From Athripsodes cinereus (Eukaryota; Arthropoda; Insecta; Trichoptera; Leptoceridae): DNA of 64,000 nt. Below the pieces are notes generated by a model. The model saw nothing but the letters and a program-made list of their open reading frames with translations, ran no database searches and was not told where the DNA came from. Every line of letters starts with the position of its first letter. Position 1 is the stretch's first letter. Both the position numbers and the translations under genes were made by a program. Shown in pieces: positions 11,486 to 24,935 of the stretch. The stretch spans positions 11,222,001 through 11,286,000 of the forward strand of contig OX388322.1 in assembly GCA_947579605.1 (NCBI GenBank). The letters run 5' to 3'.

Positions 11486-14400
11486 TCCCCCAATCGAAAG
11501 ACGCTTTATGCTAACCTTAGAAGCAACCATCTTTTTGGGATCTCATTTTTCAGATCTCAAATGGATCGCGATCTCCCGTCTAAATGGCGCTGGAACAATA
11601 TTAAGTTCAAATTGATTGGTTTTGTCATCTGCACCCAAATCCGGTTAAACAATAAAAAAAATAGTAAATATTGTAAACATTTGAAGTGTATAAATCTTTT
11701 AGAAAGCAATAATACGATAGTCCCACTTTGTAATATCTAAAATCATTTTACACATCCAAATAGGAGTGTGTTCAACACAAACTACAGTATAGAGTGCATC
11801 ATTAATGAACTATAAGTGATATTTTTGCCATAGCTCTATTATAGATACCCGAAATATTTTTGCATAATACTCGCAATGTAAATTGATAAGTTTCCCATAT
11901 ACTTTTTATTTTGTTTTTTATTTTATCTAAAAGAAATGAATTTGATTCAATAAATTACAAATACATGTCTATAATGGTAAAAAGTAATACTTCAGAATCG
12001 CAATATGGAAATAAGTCAATAAATTTAATGTTATTTAATTATTGGTTAAATCAAAATATTATTCATACTGACATATCTTCAACATGAAGTACAATAATTA
12101 TATATCTGTAAGTATTTTATACATAACAAGAATAAAGTTAACCAGATATATTATTTATGATAATTAATAACAGTTTATCAGACTAATAATTTTGATTAGA
12201 TATTCTCTAAAAAAACACCATAGGTGTCCCACTCTGTGGTCAGTTAAGATTTAGGCACCTACCTACTCAGTGTGCCATTATGGTGAACCTTATTCAAAAA
12301 GTAACTATAACTCCATAATAAATTCAATCAACTTTAATTTGGCACAATTATTTGACATCAGTATGTGAAGGAGAGATAAAGTGACCTTCAGAAACACCTA
12401 CCAACTCCCATAGATAATAATAGCTACTTAATAATGATAAAAGTATATAAAGCCATAAGAGCTACTAGGCGCTATTGAGGGTAACTAATTGATCTATTCC
12501 TTACACTGTGATGTAAAAAAGTTATGAAATATTAAAGTTTATTGCATAAAAAAAATGAGTTAGGGTGACTCTCAGAATAAGGCTGACTCTAAGGGCACAT
12601 TGAAAAAATTGGACCTTAATTATTATAATAGAAATATAAACCATTATTAACATTAAGTAGAAATATAAGATAAAGTTTAATAATAATATGTATACTTAAT
12701 GTATATTGTAATGAAGCTACTCGTGCAGAATTCAGCGGAAACAAGTTTATTAAGTGAAAAGGGAGAGAGTTACATAGGATAAATTTGTAAAATTATTAAC
12801 TTTTATTGATCAATATTAAAATTGTAATGTAAACATAATATCTTTGTATGAAAGGTAAAAGGGGACGAATCGAAAAACACTATTCCTCAGGAGAGCACAA
12901 TATTCAAAATATGAGATTTGTTATGCATTGAAATAAATAGTGTCTAATGTGCAAATATTAACTCGTTCTTTTTCCCACGATGCACATTATGACTAATATT
13001 TAATGATAAATGTAGTGAACTCTTTTTCCTTTTGCACACAGATATTTTCTGATTAGATAAGTAAATATTAAATTATAATTTGTTGTGCTTTTACCTTTAT
13101 TAGTTGATAAATTTCATTATGAATTCATACCTACATATGACATGAGAGGCTGAAAAGGTGAGTACGAAAATATGACCTGAAAAAGGAACTATATGATAAA
13201 CAAACTACATATTAATAATTTGATTTATGTTTGAAAACAGTTAGTAAGTAGGCATAAAAATAAATTTCATTTTATTCTCTAAAGTTATTTTATCCAACAT
13301 ATTGCTGAAGATTTTTTTATCTTCTCTTTTTTTTAAGTCTTCTCCTAGAGCTTATTTTTTATAATACCTCCCACATACCTATTACAAATCCAAAAAATCG
13401 CATGAAATATTTTCTCGGTTTATCTGGATGGTCTATTTATTCTTAAATTTCACTTAATCACAATCAAATAGCACAGCTCATCAAGAACAAACATACAGTA
13501 ATAGATCTTCACATCATAAAATATAATACTCAAAAGAAGTATATGAACATAGCTAAATATAAGGATAATAATTGTGGTTATTCAATTTCCTAATTTATAA
13601 TTTGTAAGAAAGTTTTTCTTATGGTTGGTATGAATCAATATATCACAAACAATTGATTAATATAGATAAATATTGTTGAATTATTTTTATTTTGGCATGC
13701 TCTAAAATATCAATTCATTAGGACATTAAAGTCATCATACATTTTTTGCTGTTAAATATTATTATATAAAAATCAAATTTTAATGTAGTATTTTATCGGT
13801 ATTGATTTTGTAAAACTCCTATTTATAAACGACAAATAAAAATGTGATTTTGAATCCTGGGTAACTATAATAAAGTTACAAGTACAACTCTAAATGACAT
13901 TTTTATTAATACTTACAAAGCTTAAGCAAGAAATAGTTCATTATAATAGCTGTTTATTTTAGAAATATCAAAAAAATATTTTCATATACAATGCTGTAAG
14001 CGGTAATTTTAACTTTTAAATTCTATTTTCTAAACAATAAATGTCATATTATAGTTGATCAAAACATAAATATATTTTGTGCATTCTCTATTAATGTTCA
14101 TTTTCATGAATTTGTGCATTGTAAACTTATGTTTGTATAGGAAATGTATACTTCCTACATGCACCCACAAATATAATACCACAAGATAAAATTGAATATT
14201 GTATGTTGATAATTATTCTTTGAGCATCTACTTTCCATCACTTTATAAAAATATCAATATTTATATTATAATTTATTATACCTACTCTTATCTAATATTC
14301 AGAAGAAGTCACTTAGGTATTTTTTCATTGATTATATATTTCTTAGATGAATTAATTTAAAAAGAAGTATCCTTCATTAAAAGAGCTTTGAAAATATAAA

Positions 14401-14559
14401 TATCTACTTACTTCTGGTTGTAAATCCGAGACGTTACTCTCAACTTTGCAACCATCTAAGTATATTATGCATGTTAATGTCTTCAAATAAGAAGATTAAT
14501 ATTAATCAAATGTTCAAATGTATGTAAACATTTTTTTTTATTCAGTTTCACACATACTC
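11486..14559. other. A+T-rich intergenic DNA, nothing recognised
   Basis: Low complexity, no exon-like stretch, no long inverted repeat seen. Short open frames have no recognisable motif. Confidence 0.5.
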
Positions 14560-14735
14560 CTCGCATTTAGGATTTGATTTTGTGTCAGCCATTATCTGAG
14601 ATGGCTCTGATGAGACACAAGCGCCAATGGACCGAGTCTCATACCCTATGCAAAGAGCCAAGTATCCGTCCGGCTGTACGCAGTTGAATCGAGTAATACT
14701 TTCACCTCATATACCTTATTTACCTGGGGGTGGGG
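14560..14735 (-). repeat. Single copy of the repeat that forms the 35200-35502 palindrome
   Basis: 14640-14722 aligns with one arm of the palindrome in the poly(A) polymerase intron. Shared words include GTCTCATACCC versus GTCTCGTCCCA, ATGCAAAG, GAGCCAAGT, CTGTACGCAGT and TTCACCTCATATA. On the minus strand this unit ends in an A-rich run (AATAAAAAAAA at about 14540), as a SINE would. The family is thus dispersed, not unique to the intron. Confidence 0.6.
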
Positions 14736-16348
14736 GCAGTGACGGCTAACATAATAATGTAGCGGAATATAATAATTATTTTTAAAAAATACTAAAATAT
14801 AATGATTTAAGATAAAAGTGTCTTAAATAATCTTAGATGTAATGAAAAAATGCAACTGATTTAATTAATTAATACCATTTATCTTTTCATCAACTGGCAA
14901 TACAGTATACATCTACATGTACTATGCAGTGATGTCATGTGATGTTGTAAATTAATACAATATTCTTACCAAAATAAATAAGACTAAAATATGCGGGGTA
15001 TTTTTGGTTGTATACAAGTTATTCTAACAATTCCAAAATAATTGTATAAGGTCTAAAAATTACATATCCTTTTAAAGATCTTATAATTTACCCTAATACA
15101 AATTTAACTACTTGCAAATTTATTACAATTTGAAAAATATTTGTCACTTGGACAGGAATCACTAAACTGTGGACCATAAAACTTAAAAAAAATTACTATT
15201 ACAGGTCATACAATAAATGTATTACTATCTCCCATACATACTCCATAGGTTCAATCCAAAGACTATTATAGCAATGACTAGTAATGCAGAACTAATTTTC
15301 TCAACAACAAAAAAATGCTACAAAATTAACAATAAGGAAACAAACGTTTGCTGTTTCACTCCATAATATTAAGATGTTAATGGTCTCACTATAATACGGA
15401 AGTATTGTACATCGTATATAGGTACCTAAAACGGTAAAGTCATAACATGTGGAACGTTTTTGAACCAATGCTTGTTTAAAACTGATTGATATGAAATCAT
15501 TTTCATCAGAGAAATTAAATATGTCAGTAGGCTTGATAAATTGACTTTTTATATAAGATCCATTGTTTGGTGATCCCTAATCATAGAATTAATAATTTAA
15601 AACTGGTAAGGTATAATAATAGGTATATCATACATATATCTACTTTATCTATCTTATGAAGTAGGCTAAAAGGAACATACATACACCTCACTATTTACAA
15701 TAATTGCCTTCCCTAATACATGTTATCTTACTCAGCACCTAATTAATAATACCTTCCTATAATATTTATCATCAACATAACACCACAAACTTTTTTAAAC
15801 ATATAATCTTTTCTCATTGATTACATTTCCATATCATAATTTATAAAATATAACTGATGTTAGTATGATTTTATTTATTGTTCTAAATAAGGTGTGTAAT
15901 ACTTCAATGTAAAAAATATGTACCTACCTGTTATTATTAAAATGGGGCACCAGATAAAATTCTATTCAATTTATAAGCTTTATGACGATTATTCATATTA
16001 ACACAAATAAAATTTGTAATCCTCGTTAAATATTTTGGTACTATGACATATACCATTCTTCATCCCCCCAAAGTTTTCCTATACAGATGTAAAGTATGAT
16101 AAAACATACCAAGGATATGATTGGTCTGAAAACTATCAAAATGGAATCAGCATCTAATGATACAAATTAATGTACATACATAATTCCATATCTGTCTAGT
16201 TCTATCCACCCGAACATCTTAAAAGGTAACAGAGACCTTTAATATTCCAGTTCAGAGTACAGTATTACATATACTCAAGAATATTCTCTCAAATGCCATA
16301 CACATACCTACAATATAATATATAATGTAGGTATTACAACCATTTCAT
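14736..16348. other. A+T-rich DNA downstream of the receptor gene
   Basis: Nothing coding recognised. It should contain the 3' UTR of the minus-strand receptor. TTTATT-type complements of AATAAA are frequent here, so the true polyadenylation site cannot be chosen. Confidence 0.5.
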
Positions 16349-19300
16349 TTACTGTGTGATGGTACTGATAGTATGTGGAGCAGCTGGTGTTGGTGATTCA
16401 GTTTTAGTAACCAGCAATGGGATAGTGTCGGTGGATTTATTCTCTTGTCCACCCGCTACTACTGGATCCACTAGGCTTCTTGGAGCAGGAGCAGTTTGTT
16501 CTCCATTCCATACTTCTCCTCCAGTAGCATATGGAATGTATGGAAGGACCCGGGAAAATCGATAGAATATGAATAAATGCTAAAAGAAAGTTAATCAATT
16601 ATAAGCCACACAAAAATAAAAACATTATGTACAGCTAGGTAGGTACTGTTATTTATTATAATAAATTATTATTTACCATTCCAATCCACAAGAATGCAAA
16701 TGTAAATGGTGGCATTGGTTGGTTAGCATTCTCTATAGCAACAACTCCCATCAGCCAACTGAGACAGAAGAGTGGCTGAAGTATCAAAGCCAAGTTTAGT
16801 CCCGCTCTCAATTCCCCCACACCTTCAGGCTCTGCACTCTTCCAAGACAAATTGTCCATAGATAAAGTGCTCATGTCTATTCTCAAACTTCCACTTGCAT
16901 ACAAGGATGCATCTCTGTGATCGGACATGTCGAAAATCTGAAATACAAAATTATGAGCTGTGAATATACCTGCACATTAATTAATAACATTACAACATCT
17001 ATTCAAATCCACTAGTCAATGGGTGACCAAAAATCTACTACAACTACTACTATACCATCACGGCAAATACAACAAGTGGAGTAGGTACCCGGTAGATCAG
17101 CCACATATAATAAACATGCAAGCTACCCTCTCTGTATCAACAAATTAAGACATTCAGGATGAGTGGCACACCTCATAGCTGAATTTTAGATGTTAAATGC
17201 TTTTCCAATACCTGCCTTTTATAGTTCACTGGAAAACGTACAAAAAAGAGTGGGAGACCTATTCTTTGCTGTAGGTTATACTTTTAATTAAGTTATGCAA
17301 TTCAGCATGGTTATGAATAATTTTACACTCGATATAAGTCGCCTATATAGTCTTTTTGTCGCACAAATAGTATTAGTCAGATTATTTGTTAGTCGACCAT
17401 TTGCTTTTCTAATCAGCCATTAATATTTCCCAATATTACCTACGGTTGATTAACTAACACCATCATAAGATATATCTTTAGGGAATTGTGAAATATCATG
17501 ATAGTCATAATATACCTAATTTATTGTAGGTATAAAATTTACCTGTGGTACAGAACAACTTAGCATCCAGGAAGTTCCTTCCACAATGTTCCCCTCCTCA
17601 TACATTTTGCCTTTTAAATTAGTCTCATTATTCAAATTCACATTGGGGTCTGTGCGTCGTGAATCAACGCTCATGAGAGAATTATTGCTGGTATACTTAG
17701 CAGCTGAAAAGTATATAAATAAATAATTATTATTAAATTTATACAAAAATGCCACAATACAGTGGAAAACCCAATTTCCGATTGTTAAATAACATGATAC
17801 TTTTAAGCAACTAACTTAACTTTTATAATCTACAATATAAAATAGTTTAACAAATCTTACATGGAGCATTAGAGTTTTGTCTTGCAACAGCCTGAGCTAT
17901 TCTTGCCTGGATGTTAGTTGCCAACCCCTTCTGTCGCTTATCAGTTGCAGCTCTTAATCCGATTATCGCTACCAGTGTATTCCCAATGATGAGGGCCGTC
18001 CCGGGAAACATCAGTCCGAGAAGCATGCCTCTTTCAAGAGACATCCAACAGTAATCGATTGTCTCATATCTCTCCATTGATATAGCATAGAAAAACTGCA
18101 ATCAAAATCAGAATGATAAATCACCCGACCGTGTACTAAATGCTAGATTCCTCCACAGCACTATCAATATGATGAAGTATCTTTTAAATGGTCCACATGA
18201 TAAGTGTTTTTCATCAATAAATATGTTACCAACAACACTATCCTAGCTCAAAGACTTGTTACAATGAATCAATTAATTAATTATAAGAAATACGGGTTAG
18301 TTGAAAGAGATTGCACCTTTACAATAAACTCTGTATATTGATGTATAGTGTATTGCTACACTGAATTGCTCAATGTAGGTACATTAAAAAATAAATAAAT
18401 ATATTAACTTATAACCAAGTCTTTCATAGCACCAACTGTCAATCTAAGGATAATATTCTATCTAAAAATCACATGACACCGTGCGGCACTTCATGCGTGA
18501 GTTTGCATATAAAAGTAGTTGAGTCATGAAACTATTCACAAAGAATTCTATTCTATTCGGTCTAAAATTTTTATAGACTAATAAAAAACTGCTTTTTAAT
18601 CATAAGTTCATCAGTTATGCTATTACATTTGTATGGAGAAGTATTGTAAAACTAATTCTTCCTTAAATAGTGAGGTAACTTAAAAGATTATTACCAAAAC
18701 TAAAGCAGCGGGTAATCCATAAGCAAAGAGATAATTGTATCTGAGGTTTGGTACTTTGCCCTTGGTGACATTATCCATAATGAGGAAGCAATACACTGAG
18801 ATCCAAGAGGCACACACCAGGTGAAGATAGTGCAGTAACAAGGCAACCACCTCACATCTCAGATGATTGGATGTATCCTACAAGAAAAATATTAATATTC
18901 AATTAAAAGTCTATTATCTAGTTAATGTGCTTCCCAAAAAGTTATCGATAACTATTGTCTCTTCTTTCCACTCCCAAAATCTATCGCAAATATAATTGAA
19001 AAATTGCTGGGAAAATAATTGATACTTTTTTAAAGCAACTTAGTCGGGAAAGTTGACGCAGTGCATAGACAATCACCTAATACTATAATAGTGGAATTGA
19101 CGGTATGTGTGTGCTAGCAAGACGAGTGATTGATGTGTGCGTGTGTGTTTGTGTTTTTCATATTATTGAATAAAAATTGAAATAATGTATGTATATTAAT
19201 TGTGACGCACGGTTTTTGGATGACGACTGAGTGAAATGTTTTATTTTTTTTTTCTACTTTGAATGGAACCAGATGATATTCATTATGTCGAACATGTGCT

Positions 19301-22300
19301 GTATATTTGATAACTATCCCACTTGACAGAGATTATATGAGTAAATAATTGCGCAGTCGGTTATGCAGTATGGAATAATAGGATGGGGACGAATATATTC
19401 TACCAGTTTGAAGCCACTTTACATCATACAGCGAAAAATTATTAAGATTATATTGCATAAGCCGAGTGATTACCCATCTGACCAACTGTTTTCTGACTTT
19501 AGAGTATTAAGATTGGACACAATATTATAGGAGACAAGCTGTACTGCGTATTTGTAAGGAATACATAACTGATCCGATCCACCCGGTGGAGTGCATTAGC
19601 ACATTGCCTCGTCTAGGTGGTCTAATAAATACCAAAAAAAAACACAACGTTTGCGCAAAACCACTACTCCTACCTAGGAGTAAAGTGGTACAATGCTTTG
19701 CCGGTGGATTGCAAGGATCTAGCAAATATTGGTATAGCTAAGTTTAAGTTAGCTTTAAAAAAGTTAATGAAGTAGATTTTTCTTTTCTTTGGGTATAGAT
19801 TATTGATTGAAAATATTGTACCTTATTGTTATTTCATTTATATTAACATGTTTATTTTTGTACGATGTGTTTTTTTTTCTTTTCAAGTTTATGGAAAGTT
19901 TCAGGATTTATTCTGGTTATGTTTTTGATAGTGTTTTCTTTTTATTTACTTTTGTATTGTTTTGTAATATTGTAACAATGTAACTCACTTCAAAACACGA
20001 GATTTTTCTCTTTTTGAAGTTGAGTCATTGAAAAATAATGTTTTATTTATATGTATTTGTTAACTATGTAAATATGTTTTAAAAAAATTATAAATAAATA
20101 AATAAAAAAAAAACGTTATTGATAATATGGTTGTGTTCACTTACCTGTATACCCAGTAACATCGTAGCATTTGTAATAAAGAGACAGGATATCAAATTCA
20201 TCTCCACAGGAAACATTTTAGTAGTTCTGAATCCCTTCTTCTTCGTAAGCACCCATCCAGTAGTGGTCATAATGACAGAACATATCCCAGTGGCTACAAG
20301 GAAGGGGGCATTCCACCTGCCCCTTGCGTAGCTGGCATGGCCTCCCATACCTGCTCCATTAGATCCGTAATAGACATACTCCACACTATCAATCCGGTCT
20401 CTTTCTCTAAGATCACTATCTGATAACCAGTTACTGGGAAGCTCTACTTCAGGCAGAATGTCTGGAACAGGAGATTCTGTCTGTCCAGCACCTGCGTAAA
20501 ATTTAACATATATGAATATTGAGTTAGTTGGAAGAAATAGTGTATTTGCAATAAACTCATCCTCTGTATATTGATATTTAACATAAATGTAATTTTGTTT
20601 ATGATTGCTTGTAATCAGTATACAATACAAAATAAATAAATAATTTTATTTTGTGAAATCCTCTATTTTATCTTTAATCTCAAAAGGTCCGACCATATCT
20701 CCCAGTATCGGCATACTCTGAAATGGCTAACAGTGTGTCAAAGACGTGAACTTCATATTTTATCTCTTGTTCATAAAACACTCTATTCAACGTCTTTTCC
20801 TTACTATTTGAAAGAAAAATTCGAGTATCTAGCGAACCATGGTCTACCACTGCGTTCCAACAACGAGCGTCTTCTGGCAATTCCTACACATAACACCAAT
20901 TTATTTTCTCAATCATTCTCAGTATGTGGTGCTCGTTGCTGGAATAATCTCCCTTCTTCTCATAGAATATCTCAATCTTTTAATGGGTTTAAATACGCTG
21001 TCAAGAAGTATTTATTGTCTTCTAACTCAGCATCCGTCCCCTAACCCCTTCCCGATCCCTTTGGAGTGTTAGGTGTGTGAATTGTAGTTTTTTTAAAAAA
21101 AAATTTAAACTAATTTGTGTGGCTATTTTTTATAATGTTTGTGTTTTTGTTATTATTATTTCTATTTCTGTTTAGTGTTAATGTGACGTGGTTAGATGGA
21201 AGAAATCACTATATAGTGATAATCTCGCCACTGCACATCATCACATTTTTTCTTGTGTATATATTGCTTTATTTTATTTGTTATATGAATGATGATGTGC
21301 AAGAAGAATAAAATAAATAAATAAATAAATATATAGAATATAACTCTGACCATTATCTATTGTTTGACTGTTTAATAAGGCATTATAATTATATTCATTC
21401 ACTAGAACTCCTATCTAACAACTAACAATTATATAAAAAAAAATAAAAAAAATACTACAACTTACCATTTTTTTCAGATTCATACACAATCATTTCAGGA
21501 TTGGGGAATATTGGAGCGTTCTCTGGATCATTATCATACATCATAGAGGATATGTTGTTATTCCGTTCCTGCTGCATGGAGTAGTCTGCATCGTATGAAG
21601 CAAAGTAATCTTCATTGGGAGAGGTAATGTCATCTGGAGGATAGAGATTCTTTATGGTGGATTTATGGGAATGGGACTTCTTTATTTTAAAACCGGCTGC
21701 ATTTCTTGTTCTGGCTTCAGAGTGCAAACTTCTCATTTGGCCATCTTTACTCAAGGCCACCTCAGTCAGGGGTATGGTTTTATTAAATCCCAATGCTGGA
21801 AATTAAAGAAGAAAATTTATTGAACACACTCAGTAGGTACATACTTTTTATAATTCATGTAGATACATTTTCCAACACACAATGTTGGAGAAACCTGATA
21901 AGGCACAGAGAGAAGAAGAATCGCTTTATATATTATTTTATTGTTATAAATTAAAATAAGCTTTACTGCACAAAAGTAAAATGGTGTAAATGGTGGACTA
22001 ATCGCCTTAAGAAACTTTCTTATAACCAACCAAAGTTATATTGTTATATTTATTTCTTGAAAGAAATGCCTTCTGTTATTTTTTGAGATAATATAATAAG
22101 GAAGATACAATTAAAAAATCAAAGTCAGTTAGTAAAATAAAACAATACAAGGATACAGAATAGAGATTTTCTAATGATTAAACTTGAGCTTGTTTTCAAG
22201 ATTTTTTAAAAAATGAACTGGATTGAGATTTCGATGACTCTTTTTAATAAATAATTATAAAACTCCTCGCATTACTTGGTATTACCAACCAACTTGGTAC

Positions 22301-22477
22301 CTTGATTGGCCTTACCAACACAAAATTGTTGCATCAAAACAATTCAGAATAATAATTAAACGATACTTTACCATTTGCACTGATTTGAGGTGGGTGTGAT
22401 AAGAATAGAAATATCCAACATAAAGTTAATGTCATCCTAAGCTGCTTCCAAATGAATTCTATTAGTTTCTGGTCCAT
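16349..22477 (-). CDS. Adhesion/secretin-type seven-transmembrane receptor
   Basis: Eight coding exons with consistent phases: 22372-22477, 21466-21795, 20145-20491, 18695-18877, 17861-18095, 17543-17703, 16677-16937 and 16349-16579, giving 617 residues. The ATG at 22475-22477 precedes a likely signal peptide (MTLTLCWIFLFLS core). An ectodomain of about 205 residues, acidic and rich in N/S/D/E, follows. Helices lie roughly at residues 207-228, 239-260, 270-294, 307-327, 345-372, 494-518 and 525-550. A cysteine at the start of TM3 (HLRCEV) and one in the second outer loop (DYCWMS) form the usual class B pair. TM6-TM7 read LSWLMGVVAIEN then TFAFLWIGM, as in adhesion receptors. The third inner loop is long (about 120 residues). 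No HxT/S GPS cleavage motif and no hormone-receptor cysteine domain are visible. It probably signals at the plasma membrane; the ligand is unknown. Comparable in size to orphan insect adhesion-type receptors. Confidence 0.75.
17036..17200 (-). mobile_element. SINE in a receptor intron
   Basis: Minus-strand copy of the window's common SINE, in the intron between 16937 and 17543. It begins with a TAGTA-type tail (ACTACTACTATACCATCACG) and runs to the GAATTTTAGATGTTAAATGC end. Orientation is the same as the gene. Confidence 0.7.
19345..20108 (+). mobile_element. 5'-truncated CR1/Jockey-like LINE tail in a receptor intron
   Basis: Plus-strand fragment antisense to the host gene. Frames contain YGIIGWGRIYSTSLKPLYII, matching the YGIIxWGxxxxxxLKPL block of CR1-like reverse transcriptases. 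After frameshifts they run into AVLRICKEYI and then YNALPVDCKDLANI, ending AKFKLALKKLMK and a stop at about 19774. A 3' UTR follows with a TAAATAAATAAA tail at 20090-20108. The tail stops only 36 bases from the exon boundary at 20145. At least two frameshifts or stops make it inactive. Confidence 0.7.
20640..21335 (+). mobile_element. 5'-truncated LINE tail in the next receptor intron
   Basis: Again plus strand, antisense to the receptor. The frame at 20733-21044 reads like the extreme C-terminus of CR1/L2/Jockey-like elements, with SFSVCGARCWNNLPSSHR followed by a KYAVKKYLL-type end. A 3' UTR with ATTTGTTATATGAATGATG follows and the tail is (AAAT/TAAA)n at 21308-21335. It is a different family from the insertion at 19345 by sequence and tail. 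Confidence 0.6.
21870..21965 (+). mobile_element. Short LINE 3' end (same family as 24330)
   Basis: AATGTTGGAGAAACCTGATA and GGCACAGAGAGAAGAAGAAT parallel the 3' end of the LINE at 24330-24935 (AACGTCGGGGGGACCTGACA then GGCACAGAAAGAAGAAATAA). Only the last 90 or so bases are kept. It lies in the first intron of the receptor. Confidence 0.6.
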
Positions 22478-22677
22478 AGTTATGTGATGTTGATTATTGA
22501 TGTAGAAAACCTGAAAATAGATTGATCAATATATTATCTATCCGCAATTTATGTTGGTCATGAATGAGATTATGAGGGGCTACACTCCGCAAAAACCTGG
22601 AAATATTTTCTGTTATACAGAAGTGACTATATGATTACAGCTGGGCTATGTTTTAAGAATGTCTAATGAAAACATAG

Positions 22678-23059
22678 ATTTATATGTACTAAAGTACGAA
22701 GTAATATACCTAATTCTATGAATGAAAAGAGTATTGTTTTCATATCCACATGATCTGTGATGGTCTAGTCTAGGTCTAGATATATTATTATCATTCCATA
22801 TCAAAGTGTATACAAATAATAGTAAAGGAATAACTACCTAATTATACCTATATATTTCTTGAATTAACATTTATATGTACCTACTAAAGTACGAAGTAAT
22901 ATAATTCTATGAATGAAAAGAGTATTGTTTTCATATCCACATGATCTGTGATGGTCTAGTCTAGGTCTAGATATATTATTATCATTCCATATCAAAGTGT
23001 ATACAAATAATAGTAAAGGAATAACTACCTAATTATACCTATATATTTCTTGAATTAAC
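22678..23059. repeat. 191-bp tandem duplication upstream of the receptor
   Basis: Copies 22678-22868 and 22869-23059 are almost identical. They differ mainly by a four-base ACCT kept only in copy 1 and a four-base CTAC kept only in copy 2, both near the start. The unit contains GATGGTCTAGTCTAGGTCTA. It lies 200-580 bp upstream of the receptor's ATG, so within its likely promoter or 5' UTR region. Confidence 0.9.
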
Positions 23060-23975
23060 ATTTATTTAGTTAAAATAATATTAATTATTGCATAATGTTA
23101 AAAAAATCATCAATTGTACAATTCAACGTACAAAAGACGAGTTTATTGCTATATCTTCCAACTAACCCTATCCGCACCTATACTGTAACAGAACCTAAAC
23201 ATGACCAATGATAGGTATACTTATTTTATTATAGGTACATTAATTTAGTTTAGGTATTTACAATAGTCAATGATATTATACTATTTTACTATTGAACATG
23301 ACACAAATATTTATTTCTCGGAATACCTACCCATTAGTTTCTAATAAAACTATCTTTAAAACTCAAGGCATCATTAACTTCGACACAAAGGAAAGCACAT
23401 AATACATGAAGTTTTATCACACCTATTGTTTTAACAAAGCTTTAGAAATATGAGCGGCAAATCCCTGTAAAGTTTTTACGAGTATATTCCCATTATGACT
23501 CATCCCATTCCACAAAAACAAAATAATATTAATAGCTATTTAACACTTTTATTATTAAAAATTACAATGTAAGAATTATATATTGTTTACAAAATATTAT
23601 TTCTCATATTCATAATTAGCATGCGTAATAACTTTCGACGCCAATAGGAAATTGCCGTACTTGAAAACAAAATAATAGCGCATAGTCCAAATTATCTAAC
23701 TGGTAATAATGTAGGTATTTTAAAAGTAGTGATAATATGCAAAATTATAAATCTTAGTATAGATATTCTCGAAAAAAACATACTACATCCTACAATTGAT
23801 AAGTTATTTAAATGATTCTGTTGATACATATTATTTATATTAATCACATTATATTATTATCTACACGTTCTTTCTTTCTATAGAATTCCTGTCAAAAAAA
23901 GTTGTCTCACTTTTATCTGTCGCTGTTAAAGTGTCCGTTAAAAGGCTGGTATTTATAAAATATCATAAATAAAAT
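23060..23975. other. A+T-rich intergenic DNA
   Basis: No exon seen. 23100-23200 shares words with 8170-8230 (GAGTTTATYG, ATATCTTCCAACTA), suggesting a small dispersed repeat. Confidence 0.5.
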
Positions 23976-24166
23976 AAGACATTTAACATCTGCAATTCAG
24001 TGAGGTATGCCACCCATCCAAAATGTCCTTACTTTTGTTGGAACGGATAGGACAAAGTGCATGCAGTTGGTCCACTGGCTACCTCACTAGAGATTAATGA
24101 ATTAATGAGTATATTACTAGACATACCTATTTATATCCAATTTAATACCGTGATGGTATAGATTAT
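23976..24166 (+). mobile_element. SINE, plus strand, with an interrupted tail region
   Basis: Full 5' portion (AAGACATTTAACATCTGCAA, GAGGTATGCCACCCATCC) and the terminal ACCGTGATGGTATAG. About 60 bp of unrelated A+T-rich sequence separates CTACCTCACTAGAGAT from the tail. Confidence 0.65.
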
Positions 24167-24329
24167 ACACAGAGAGAAAAAATCATAGTTTTCACTTTAA
24201 AATAAACCTTCGTACAAAAAGGTGATTGGAAGCCTGACGGTAAGTCAGGTAGTAGTAAGTAGTATAAGTAGTAGGTACTTACTCTATCTTTAAAATTCAA
24301 GCATTTTGCTTCCAGTGAGTATCTTAAGA

Positions 24330-24935
24330 CTGTTAAGAGGTGTGTTTGGATTTATTACAAACTAATTATCATCTTAAATAAGATTGGCGACGATAATTTA
24401 AATCTAAAACTTCGACAAAGAATGATTAAAGCTTACATATGGTCAGCTCTATTATACGGGAGTGAAACATGGACTCTGAAAGTAAACGTGATGAATCGGT
24501 TAGAAGCATTCGAAATGTGGATACACCGAAGAATGCTTCGTATACCTTGGACCGAAAAAGTCAGTAACATCGAAGTACTTAGGAGAGCCAGAGCCAGGAG
24601 AGAGCTGTTGTCGATTGTCAAAGTGAGGAAGGTCTCATATTTGGGTCACGTGCTGCGTGGGGAGAAGTATCGTCTCATCCGCCTTATATTGGAGGGCAAG
24701 ATAGAGGGAGGACGGGGAGTTGGCAGAAAGCAGATGTCCTGGCTGCGCAACATTAGGGAGTGGACCGGAATACGGACAGTGGATGACCTGTTCAGAGCAG
24801 CACAGGACAGGGAGGTATTCGCCGGAGTGATCGCCAACGTCGGGGGGACCTGACATGGCACAGAAAGAAGAAATAAGATTACTTTGATGGGATGAAAATT
24901 ATAATTTATATTGTAAATAAATAATAAAAAAAAAA
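24330..24935 (+). mobile_element. RTE-like LINE, 5'-truncated, C-terminal coding and tail
   Basis: The open frame 24422-24853 (143 residues, uninterrupted) matches the segment after the reverse-transcriptase palm in RTE-like elements annotated as endonuclease-reverse transcriptases. It contains ALLYGSETWTL, RRMLRIPW, YLGHVLRG, GRRGVG-type basic stretch, SWLRNIREWTG and a final ANVGGT. A 3' UTR starts GGCACAGAAAGAAGAA and the tail is AAATAAATAATAAAAAAA near 24905-24935. The frame is intact in this piece, suggesting a relatively young copy, but endonuclease and catalytic RT domains are missing. Confidence 0.75.
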
